Shown: positions 14,600 to 20,996 of the stretch, piece by piece | Position numbering within the stretch: the first letter of the stretch is position 1 | How the letters are laid out: each line of letters starts with the position of its first letter | Assembly: GCA_027622495.1 (NCBI GenBank) | Contig: JAQBYL010000015.1 | Location: 1 to 20,996 of the forward strand | Length of the DNA: 20,996 nt | Direction: 5' to 3' | Source of the DNA: Pseudomonadota bacterium | GTDB lineage: Bacteria; Pseudomonadota; Gammaproteobacteria; Pseudomonadales; Azotimanducaceae | Program-made: the position numbers and the translations under genes | The notes under the pieces: model-generated | What the model saw: only the letters and a program-made list of their open reading frames with translations | Databases searched by the model: none | What the model was told of the DNA's origin: nothing

Positions 14600-15601
14600 C
14601 TACTTGACCTCGCCCACATGAAAGAGGCCATAACCCGACAAAACAACCTGAGACAACGCCATACCAACCACGAGACCAGCATCGGTCGCTCGAATCTCGT
14701 TGGCCTGGTCAGTGACCGGATCCGTGACCGTACCGAGCAGCTGCCCCTCTGTGACGACGTCACCCAGTTTAACCAGCGGTATATAGATGCCGCCCTGGCC
14801 CCGAGGAACACGAATCCAGTGCGACTTGCCAAGTATCTTTGATTGTTCGGGTTGAACCTTCGAGACCACCATGCCCAAGTGGATCATGACATTGCGCACC
14901 CCGTAGGTCCCCCGCTCGATCTCGTCCTCCACAAATATGTACGGTGGCCCAGCTTCGTAAATGATCGAGACAACGCCAGCATCCAGCGCTTCGCGTCGCA
15001 GACTCCCCTGCGGACCTCCACCGGGCACAATGATTCCTACCCCGAAGCTGCGGGCCATGTCGAGTGCGCCCGGGTGTTCGATGTCAACGCGAATCTGCGG
15101 GTAGTTGGTCCGGAGGTTCGAACCGGTGTGCAGATCGATCAGGTGCGTACAATCGCGAATCACACCTGAAAATTCTGCCTTTGCAAGGATGCTCGCGAGG
15201 CTTCCGTTTGCACTACCAGGAAACGAACGGTTGAGGTCTCGACGGTCAGGCAGATAGCGGTTTGCCGTCCGAAAACCAGACGAGTTCACAGCGGGCAAGA
15301 CAATCAGTGTGCCGGCGAGCGCCTGTGCATCGACACCAGCAAATACACGCCTTGCAATTTCGACGCTGTTAACCTCATCACCGTGAATCGCCGATGTAAC
15401 GCGCAGCGTAGGACCGGGTTTGACACCACGCGCTGCAAACACCGCGAAGTCGACGAATGCACCTTCGAAGGTCCGCTCACCGAGGTAGGTAAACTTCTTT
15501 TTCTCTCCCGGAGCTACAACTTGTTTCCCTTCATTATTAAGGGTTGCTCCGCACCCGGATCTGAACATTTGGAAGGTCGTAGATGCTAGGCCGGGAAACA
15601 T
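14600..15601 (-). CDS. Succinylglutamate desuccinylase/aspartoacylase-family zinc hydrolase
   Basis: About 333 residues of the M14-like AstE/AspA family. From the ATG at 15601: SAIHGDEVNSVEIARR holds the zinc ligands H73 and E76, VNSSGFRTANRYLPDRRDLNRSFPG is the substrate-binding arginine region, and LIDLHTG carries H158, the third ligand. The C-terminal beta domain includes GGIYIPLVKLGDVV. The family removes acyl groups from amino acids or their amides; the substrate here is open. A frame-compatible TTG at 15619 would add six residues. It is the first gene of the operon with the kinase-like gene, and diverges from the barrel gene with only 29-53 bases between starts. No signal peptide is seen. 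Confidence 0.87.
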   Translation of the reverse strand: MFPGLASTTFQMFRSGCGATLNNEGKQVVAPGEKKKFTYLGERTFEGAFVDFAVFAARGVKPGPTLRVTSAIHGDEVNSVEIARRVFAGVDAQALAGTLIVLPAVNSSGFRTANRYLPDRRDLNRSFPGSANGSLASILAKAEFSGVIRDCTHLIDLHTGSNLRTNYPQIRVDIEHPGALDMARSFGVGIIVPGGGPQGSLRREALDAGVVSIIYEAGPPYIFVEDEIERGTYGVRNVMIHLGMVVSKVQPEQSKILGKSHWIRVPRGQGGIYIPLVKLGDVVTEGQLLGTVTDPVTDQANEIRATDAGLVVGMALSQVVLSGYGLFHVGEVK

Positions 15602-15654
15602 GGATTGAACATCTATCAACCACCAAAACTATGCGCAACAGGACGTCTGATTTC

Positions 15655-16548
15655 ATGAAGATCAAACAGATGTTCCTGAACTCTGTCCTGGCGATCGGAG
15701 CCACACTGATCGCGAACAGCGCCTTTGTCGAACAGGAACTCTACAACGGGGGGAGCGATGGCGGCGAGCGGGGTGGCTGGTACATTGCTATGCGAACAGC
15801 GTTCGACGATGCAGTGATCGTCAGTCTCGATAGTACCACTGTGAAAGCCCAGCTTTTCCATCTGAAGAACAGCCCGTGGCGCGGTGGCAACCAGGGCCAG
15901 GCCGACGGTTTGAATGTGGACTATGTATTGAATGAGTGGTTAAGCACCGGGGGCACATACATGATCATTGACGATAACCAGCCGGGGACTGACGACCTCA
16001 GTGTTTACGACGCCCGTGCCGAGTGGGCGGCGCTGCCAGGACGGAGTCTGTCGGGCGAAATCGCACACGAGCACAGTGCAGATATTGATGCGCTGGCATA
16101 TTACCTGCAAGTTACATACTCATTTACGAGCGCGCCATGGACACCTGCGCTGACCTACCGCTACGCCAACTTCGATGAAGACTTCCGATACATTGCTTAC
16201 GGCGTAACCGACTACGGTTACTGGGTTCAAGTTGAGATCGCCGGTAACTACCCGCTTGCCAACTCCAACCTGAAGAGCAATATGGTGCGCGTGGCGCCGC
16301 TAACCGATGTGACGCTTAATCTGATCTATTACGATTTCAGACTCCCCGAACCCACCCTGTTTGCTCAGGAAGTCACAAGCCGCGACTTCGGCCGGAAAAT
16401 CAACCTCGCGCTTGACTGGCAGGCGAGTAAACGTCTCGCTCTCAACGTGGCGCTCGGCTGGTTGAAACCCGGTAAAGCGGCAAAGCAATGGACTGGCGGA
16501 AGCGAAGATCGGTCATCAGCGATATTTTACCTGTCGTATACGCTCTGA
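15655..16548 (+). CDS. Outer-membrane beta-barrel protein, porin-like
   Basis: MKIKQMFLNSVLAIGATLIANSAF is a Sec-type signal peptide. The mature part of about 270 residues alternates polar and hydrophobic residues in amphipathic strands (AYYLQVTYSF, PALTYRYANF, VTLNLIYYDFRL, RLALNVALGWL) and ends in FYLSYTL, a usual barrel-terminal strand. The pattern resembles alginate-export/porin-type barrels, but the protein is shorter than most of those (about 400 residues), so it may lack N-terminal strands or be a smaller barrel. ATG 15631 is an alternative start adding eight residues. It is divergent from the desuccinylase-like gene and convergent with the next barrel gene, their stops being 12 bases apart. 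Substrate unknown. Confidence 0.7.
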   Translation: MKIKQMFLNSVLAIGATLIANSAFVEQELYNGGSDGGERGGWYIAMRTAFDDAVIVSLDSTTVKAQLFHLKNSPWRGGNQGQADGLNVDYVLNEWLSTGGTYMIIDDNQPGTDDLSVYDARAEWAALPGRSLSGEIAHEHSADIDALAYYLQVTYSFTSAPWTPALTYRYANFDEDFRYIAYGVTDYGYWVQVEIAGNYPLANSNLKSNMVRVAPLTDVTLNLIYYDFRLPEPTLFAQEVTSRDFGRKINLALDWQASKRLALNVALGWLKPGKAAKQWTGGSEDRSSAIFYLSYTL

Positions 16549-16560
16549 TTTCGCCGGACT

Positions 16561-17382
16561 CTAAATACCGAATGAAAGGAACAGGAACGGTCCGGTCAAC
16601 TTAACGTCGAACTCTTTTTGCGAAGTTGAATCATCGCGCTTCACGTTGATGTCAACGTACTGATAGCCCGCCCCCACGCCGAAGCGCTCGAACGGTCGCC
16701 ATTCGATACTGCCGCGAATAGAAGTGAGTTCACCATCGTAGTCTTCGTAGTTCAGGCTGAAATAGCCGGCTGTAGCTTCCAGGTAGACTTTTTCACCCAG
16801 CATCGGGCCACTGGTTAGAATCAAGTTTGGAAGCGGGGCTGTGAGCGTGGCATCGTCGGTACCGAAATTCACGATGTTGACCTGGCCGCCTACGTTGGTT
16901 TCGATGGTGGCGCCCACTTGCGCTCGCACGTCTGCAACGTGAAAACCACCACCAATACCCACATGGGCGCGGTCCGACTGCCAGATATCCCAGACCAGAT
17001 CGACAATATAGAGTTTGGACTCAAATTTTTTGGTGAGTGATGCCCCCGCAGTCCAGTCAACGTCACCGAAATTTCCGTCGGTGCCAATCATGTTGAAACC
17101 ATTGGCTTCAAATTTGCTGTAAGTCGCAGCCAACCGCCATCGATCAGCAAACTGCCAGTCGGCCCGGAGCCACAGCGAGTTGTTGTCATCATCGAGTCCG
17201 AGACTGGTCTCATTCAGCTCACTTTCGGGGAAGGTATCGTTTGTCTTGGCCAGGGTCAGATCAGCGTTACTCTGCATGCCCCCAGCGCGAAACGTGAACG
17301 TGTCACCAAATGCCGGTTTATCGGCATACGCTGCTCCGGAAAGCAGACAGAACACCAACAGAACACTATTTCGCAGAATCAT
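16561..17382 (-). CDS. Outer-membrane beta-barrel protein
   Basis: A 273-residue exported protein. MILRNSVLLVFCLLSGAAYA is a classical signal peptide with an AYA cleavage site. The mature part consists of amphipathic strands (SLWLRADWQFADRWRLAATY, KLYIVDLVWDIW, VYLEATAGYFSLNY, GVGAGYQYVDINV) and ends with GPFLFLSFGI, like a barrel-terminal strand. The start at 17382 is chosen because AAGGAAG lies just upstream and the signal peptide begins there; the frame is open 83 codons further but that extension is not protein-like. No binding or enzymatic motif is seen. It was not identified beyond an outer-membrane barrel of about 8-12 strands. Confidence 0.78.
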   Translation of the reverse strand: MILRNSVLLVFCLLSGAAYADKPAFGDTFTFRAGGMQSNADLTLAKTNDTFPESELNETSLGLDDDNNSLWLRADWQFADRWRLAATYSKFEANGFNMIGTDGNFGDVDWTAGASLTKKFESKLYIVDLVWDIWQSDRAHVGIGGGFHVADVRAQVGATIETNVGGQVNIVNFGTDDATLTAPLPNLILTSGPMLGEKVYLEATAGYFSLNYEDYDGELTSIRGSIEWRPFERFGVGAGYQYVDINVKRDDSTSQKEFDVKLTGPFLFLSFGI

Positions 17383-17432
17383 TTTCTTCCTTGCCTGAGA
17401 GATATTCGGACTGAAACGCCTGCATTCATGGT

Positions 17433-17462
17433 TTGCACAAGAACATGAGTAGCTACTATAAC
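17433..17462 (+). promoter_or_regulatory. Possible promoter for the FtsH gene in a 322-base intergenic stretch
   Basis: The interval 17383-17704 contains no gene I can support on either strand. TTGCAC (17433-17438), 18 bases, then TATAAC (17457-17462) resembles a sigma-70 promoter pointing at ftsH. It would leave an untranslated leader of roughly 235 bases, in which no clear structure was noticed. Confidence 0.3.
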
Positions 17463-17704
17463 GCCGCGAATCCGCGCAAACAAACCTGCGATTGATTCTG
17501 ATCGATGCGTCGGCGAAGACCGCTATGGTCCTGAGGCGTTGCTCGACGGCGATAATTTCGTTGAAGATCCCAATGATGCAAATCCGTATTTCTCGCTTCT
17601 CCCTGTTCGATCGCCCATGGGACATAGGCATTTACCCTTATGGTGATCCAAGCGGCGAGTTGTTGTGATGGTTTCGCTTCAACCCGCTTTCCACTGGCAA
17701 AATC

Positions 17705-19540
17705 GTGGACAGAAAAACACACGTAAACTTCTGGTACATCGCCTTCACGATCATGCTGTTCCTGACCATGCAAGCCTGGTGGGAGCAATCTAACATGATT
17801 GAAACCATTCCCTACAGCGCGTTCCAGACGATGTTGAAGAACGATGAGTTAGTCGAAATCAGTATTTCGACAACCAAGATTCGCGGCAAGCTTAAACTGC
17901 CACGCAGCGATAGCCACGAGTACATCGAGACCGTGCGTATCGAACCGGAGTTCGCCAAAGACCTTGCCGAACACAACGTCGAATTCGCAGGTGTCATCGA
18001 GAACAACTGGTTCACGCAACTTATGTCGTGGATTCTGCCTGCCCTGGTGTTCGTGGGAATCTGGTTGTTCTTCATCCGCAAAGTGGCTGAAAAACAGGGC
18101 ATGGGCGGAATGATGTCAGTCGGCAAGAGCAAGGCCAAAGTCTATGTCGAAACAGACACACAGGTTACGTTCCGAGACGTTGCCGGTGTGGATGAGGCGA
18201 AAGCCGAACTCGAAGAGATCGTTGCGTTTCTTAAAGACCCGACCAGCTATGGGCGTCTCGGTGCGCACGTTCCCAAAGGGGTCCTGCTTGTGGGGCCACC
18301 CGGCACAGGCAAAACACTGCTTGCTCGTGCAGTTGCAGGAGAAGCTGCGGTACCGTTTTTCTCGATCAGCGGCTCCGAGTTCGTGGAGATGTTTGTTGGT
18401 GTTGGCGCCGCCCGCGTGCGGGATCTGTTCGACCAGGCCAGACGCAGCGCGCCATGCATTATTTTTATTGATGAACTGGACGCCCTGGGACGTGCCCGTG
18501 GTGTGGGGCCGATGATGGGCGGGCACGACGAGAAAGAGCACACGCTGAATCAACTGTTGAGCGAACTCGACGGCTTCGACCCGCAGCAGGGTATCGTTCT
18601 TCTGTCGGCAACCAATCGACCTGAAATTCTCGATCCGGCGTTGTTGCGTGCAGGTCGTTTCGACCGCCAGATACTGGTGGATCGACCCGACAAACGGGGT
18701 CGAGTCGACATCCTCAAGGTGCACACCAAAAAGATCAGCCTGGACCCGCAGATAAACCAGGAAGAAATCGCTGCGTTGACGCCTGGGTTCACGGGAGCAG
18801 ACCTTGCGAACCTGGTGAACGAAGCCGCGATTCTTGCTACCCGACGTAAAGCGACTATTGTCACGATTGAGGACTTCACACTTGCGATCGAACGTATTGT
18901 CGCAGGTCTTGAAAAGCGCAACCGCCTGCTGAATCCTTACGAGCGAAACGTAGTCGCACACCACGAAATTGGCCATGCGCTGGTTCGCCTGGCATTGCCC
19001 GGTTTTGAGACGATTCATAAAGTATCCATCATCCCCCGGGGTATCGGTGCGCTGGGTTACAGCATCCAGCGGCCTACAGAAGATCGTTACCTCATGACCG
19101 AAGACGAACTGATGAACAAGATGGCAGTCCTTCTGGCTGGACGTGCGGCTGAAATGCTGGTGTTCAACAAGCTTTCCACCGGTGCTGCGGACGACCTCAG
19201 CCAGGCGACCAACATCGCGCGCACAATGGTCACCCGCTACGGAATGAACGAGGTATTGGGGCAGGTAACTTACTCAGAAGAGCGCCAGAGTTTTCTGGGC
19301 CAGACAGAAAGTTATCTACCCTCTGTTCGTAACTACGGTGAACAGACCGCGACCCAGATCGATAATGCGGTTCGGGATCTCATCCAGTCTGCTTATGACA
19401 AAGCAACCGACATTCTAGAAACCTATCGTCAGACTCTGGACGAATCAGCCGCGCTGCTTCTTGAAAAGGAAACGCTTTCTGGCGAACAACTGCCGAAAGT
19501 CAGGCCCTACCGCGAAGCCAGATTGAACCGAATCAGTTAG
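17705..19540 (+). CDS. ftsH: ATP-dependent zinc metalloprotease FtsH, accessory type
   Basis: A 611-residue membrane AAA+ protease. Two transmembrane segments (about 8-26 and 103-125) flank a small periplasmic domain. The AAA module has Walker A GPPGTGKT (197-204), the pore loop MFVGVGAARVRDLF (229-242), Walker B IIFIDELDA (252-260), and the second region of homology TNRPEILDPALLRAGRFDRQ (303-322). The protease zinc motif is HEIGH (420-424), and GAADDL (about 494-499) supplies the third ligand. FtsH extracts and degrades damaged or regulatory membrane proteins. The start is GTG 17705, giving MDRKTHVNFWYIAF, a usual beginning for the accessory FtsH type; the ribosome-binding site is weak. It stands alone, not beside ftsJ/folP as chromosomal ftsH usually does, so a second, island-borne copy is likely. 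All motifs are intact. Confidence 0.93.
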   Translation: MDRKTHVNFWYIAFTIMLFLTMQAWWEQSNMIETIPYSAFQTMLKNDELVEISISTTKIRGKLKLPRSDSHEYIETVRIEPEFAKDLAEHNVEFAGVIENNWFTQLMSWILPALVFVGIWLFFIRKVAEKQGMGGMMSVGKSKAKVYVETDTQVTFRDVAGVDEAKAELEEIVAFLKDPTSYGRLGAHVPKGVLLVGPPGTGKTLLARAVAGEAAVPFFSISGSEFVEMFVGVGAARVRDLFDQARRSAPCIIFIDELDALGRARGVGPMMGGHDEKEHTLNQLLSELDGFDPQQGIVLLSATNRPEILDPALLRAGRFDRQILVDRPDKRGRVDILKVHTKKISLDPQINQEEIAALTPGFTGADLANLVNEAAILATRRKATIVTIEDFTLAIERIVAGLEKRNRLLNPYERNVVAHHEIGHALVRLALPGFETIHKVSIIPRGIGALGYSIQRPTEDRYLMTEDELMNKMAVLLAGRAAEMLVFNKLSTGAADDLSQATNIARTMVTRYGMNEVLGQVTYSEERQSFLGQTESYLPSVRNYGEQTATQIDNAVRDLIQSAYDKATDILETYRQTLDESAALLLEKETLSGEQLPKVRPYREARLNRIS

Positions 19541-19555
19541 ATCTGTAATGCGCGT

Positions 19556-20232
19556 TTAGTCTGGCGGCTGGGTTTCAATCCTCCGGCGCGCCACCGTGTC
19601 CTGGAACATGGATCGAAGATGAAGAACCGCAGACGCTTTCCCGCCGCGCAACGCAAGCCACAGGTCAGGTTCCGGCACATACAGGATCTGATCACTAACC
19701 GGGAATGCATCGAACACGAGGCCTGTTCCGATACGTAACTGCAGGCCATCTGCATCGCCTAGTATCTGCACGGTGCCGAGGTCATTGGCGGTGTAGGTCC
19801 CGACCATTGCTGATCGGGTTTCTTTGTCAAAGCGATCAAAGTTTATTGGTTTTTCTGTTTCCACCACGTGGCCGGCCAGTGCGTCCACCAGATCGCGCTG
19901 CAGAGTAATGAGAGGCCAGGGTGACAGGGAACTGTTGCTCACAAACACCGCTGTCTCGAACCGTTACTGTGCGAAATCAGCCGGCGAACGGTGGTCTGCG
20001 CATGCGGGAACTCTGGTAAATAGCGCGTAACCGGTTCGTCCAGTTGCACGTCTCCCTCAAAGGCAAGCCAGTGCACGATTGCACCGCTGAACTCGTGCGC
20101 TGAAACAAGGGGGGCAACAATTTCTTCAATCCTTTGGGTGGAGTTGCTTTCTTCGGCCGCTAGCCTTGCGCTGGTCAGTGAAGCCGCTATCAGCACCATG
20201 GATAACAGGCAGTTGTTTACTGACGATTTCAT
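19556..20232 (-). pseudogene. Beta-lactamase-family serine hydrolase relic with two internal deletions
   Basis: The gene starts at ATG 20232 (AGGTG upstream) with a signal peptide (LLSMVLIAASLTSARLAAEE) and IVAPLVSAHEFSGAIVHW. It jumps directly to GDVQLDEPVTRYLPEFP and RRLISHSNG, the region that normally follows the SxxK active site of class C beta-lactamase-like proteins. The 50-60 residues with the nucleophile serine are missing. The frame ends near 19945. A second frame from 19948 (VFVSNSSLSPWPL, then a C-terminal domain with MVGTYTANDLGTVQILGD) gives the family's 3' end, with the part carrying the YxN and HTG-like motifs absent. The product cannot be an active hydrolase. It is convergent with ftsH (15 bases apart) and divergent from the RidA-like gene. 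Confidence 0.72.
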
Positions 20233-20313
20233 TTGGCACCTGAAGTTGTACGTCGGTTTTCACCCCGCCAGATAAAGTGTAGCTTCATCCACAAGATCAA
20301 TCTGGAGGAAGAA

Positions 20314-20757
20314 GTGGTGAAACTGAAATTTTTATTCGCAGCAGCACTGTGGGTTGTGAGTTCCTGCGCGATGGGTGAGCAGGCGCAATACCTTGCATCT
20401 GAGTCGACCAGAGCATTGAACCTGCCGTTCTCGGATGCAGTTCGTGTGGGCAACATGCTCTATCTTTCCGGGCAACTGGGCACCCTGCCTGGAACCCTGG
20501 ACCTTAAACCCGGCGGTATGAAAGGTCAGGCCGCTCAGGCACTGGACAACATCAAGGCCATCCTCCAGGCCAATGGTTCATCCATGGAGCAAGTGGTCAA
20601 ATGCACTGTGATGCTGGCCGACATGGCCGACTGGCCAGACTTCAACAAGGTCTATGTGACCTACTTCCCGGGGAACAAACCGGCTCGCAGCGCGTTCGGT
20701 GCAAGTGGTCTGGCAGTGGGGGCTGCGGTGGAGTTGGAGTGCTGGTCGACCGTGTAG
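20314..20757 (+). CDS. RidA/YjgF/YER057c-family protein with an N-terminal export signal
   Basis: After an N-terminal KLKFLFAAALWVVSSCAMG, a hydrophobic signal with a possible lipobox VSSC, comes a complete RidA-like domain: FSDAVRVGNMLYLSGQLG, QALDNIKAILQANGSSMEQVVKCTVMLADMADW, a conserved arginine in PARSAFG (R105 of E. coli RidA by position) and VELECWS. Cytosolic RidA proteins hydrolyse reactive enamine/imine intermediates from PLP enzymes; this one is likely periplasmic or a lipoprotein, so its substrate may differ. The start is GTG 20314 or GTG 20317, behind GGAGGAA. It is divergent from the beta-lactamase-family relic with 81 bases between starts. Confidence 0.85.
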   Translation: MVKLKFLFAAALWVVSSCAMGEQAQYLASESTRALNLPFSDAVRVGNMLYLSGQLGTLPGTLDLKPGGMKGQAAQALDNIKAILQANGSSMEQVVKCTVMLADMADWPDFNKVYVTYFPGNKPARSAFGASGLAVGAAVELECWSTV

Positions 20758-20907
20758 TAGTCAGGCTGTTGTTGTACTGCTATGGGTAAACTCGGAAAGC
20801 GCCTACGGGAAATGCCCGTGAAGAGATCGATGTGTTAGTCGAGCAGGGTTTGTAGGAAATCACTGAAATTTGCTGGTTTTGAGTGACTGTTGTCGACGAT
20901 GTAGTTA

Positions 20908-20927
20908 TACTGTATGTATATACAGGT
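20908..20927. promoter_or_regulatory. LexA-binding SOS box
   Basis: TACTGTATGTATATACAGGT fits the gammaproteobacterial LexA consensus: CTG at 20910-20912, ten AT-rich alternating bases, CAG at 20923-20925. It is located 16 bases before the GTG of the edge gene, where LexA would block transcription. No coding sequence overlaps it. Confidence 0.75.
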
Positions 20928-20941
20928 ATGCGGGAAAGACA

Positions 20942-20996
20942 GTGAATTCATTGATAAAACTCGATCGATCTCTTGATGCGCTGGAGCAGGATCTGC
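20942..20996 (+). CDS. Start of an unidentified, probably SOS-controlled gene (cut by window edge)
   Basis: GTG 20942 opens a frame that remains open to the window end: VNSLIKLDRSLDALEQDL, 18 codons. GGGAAAG lies about five to eight bases upstream. The LexA box directly before it predicts induction by DNA damage. Eighteen residues are too few to assign a family. A TTG four codons in is an alternative start. Confidence 0.45.
   Translation, partial: MNSLIKLDRSLDALEQDL

Noticed and set aside
17383..17631. 83-codon N-terminal extension of the minus-strand barrel gene
   Set aside because: The extension is Arg/Ser/Cys-rich and not protein-like, whereas ATG 17382 has a good ribosome-binding site and begins a textbook signal peptide.
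18116..19018. 300-codon minus-strand open frame inside ftsH
   Set aside because: Antisense shadow of a gene with every FtsH motif; no ribosome-binding site or recognisable domain.
20790..20820. Small stem ACGGG/CCCGT after the RidA-like gene as a terminator
   Set aside because: The stem is only five base pairs and has no T-run; too weak to annotate.
1..20996. CRISPR array, tRNA, rRNA or attachment site
   Set aside because: No regularly spaced repeats, cloverleaf-like sequence or tRNA-end duplications were found on reading both strands.

Overview
The window looks like an accessory, heavily rearranged stretch of a proteobacterial chromosome, most likely gammaproteobacterial. It has two genes for exported beta-barrel proteins, Shine-Dalgarno sites of Gram-negative type, and near the right edge a LexA box of the E. 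coli type (CTG-N10-CAG). No tRNA, rRNA, CRISPR array or housekeeping operon was seen. Species cannot be named from the sequence.

Layout. Positions 1-67 are the right end of an IS200/IS605-type element. They are identical to the right end of the intact copy at about 12531-13173, in the same orientation. Between them lie: a severed DUF3427 helicase tail (68-389); a 3'-truncated SNF2-type helicase start (578-1297, minus); an apparently intact Phd/ParE toxin-antitoxin pair (1451-2067, minus) with a palindromic operator candidate; a 19-codon relic of a gene found intact further right (2295-2351); a frameshifted two-gene operon of an unknown protein and a retropepsin-like protease (2407-3180, minus); a calcineurin-like phosphoesterase (3233-4174, minus); a MerR regulator followed by a VIT/von Willebrand A protein (4257-6995); a HigB-type toxin with an internal deletion beside its intact XRE antitoxin (7127-7602); a translationally coupled pair of a SWIM/SNF2 helicase and an unknown 402-residue protein (7645-12182, minus); and a ParE-like toxin tail (12345-12479).

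Right of the intact insertion sequence is a minus-strand operon: an aspartoacylase/succinylglutamate desuccinylase-family protein, an atypical protein-kinase-like protein, and a wrecked AAA_28-type ATPase whose 3' end abuts the insertion sequence. Next come two convergent outer-membrane barrel genes, an accessory-type FtsH protease (17705-19540), a gutted beta-lactamase-family gene (19556-20232, minus) and an exported RidA-family protein (20314-20757). Last is a LexA box just upstream of a gene that runs off the window.

The main theme is decay. About nine of some 26 genes are truncated, frameshifted or internally deleted. They cluster around the two insertion-sequence ends and the toxin-antitoxin modules, as in the turnover zone of a defence or genomic island. 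Several breaks are single-base frame slips, so assembly error is an alternative for those; the large in-gene deletions are harder to explain that way. The best candidates for uncharacterised biology are the helicase plus 402-residue pair, the desuccinylase-kinase-ATPase operon, the exported RidA protein and the unidentified SOS-box gene at the right edge.
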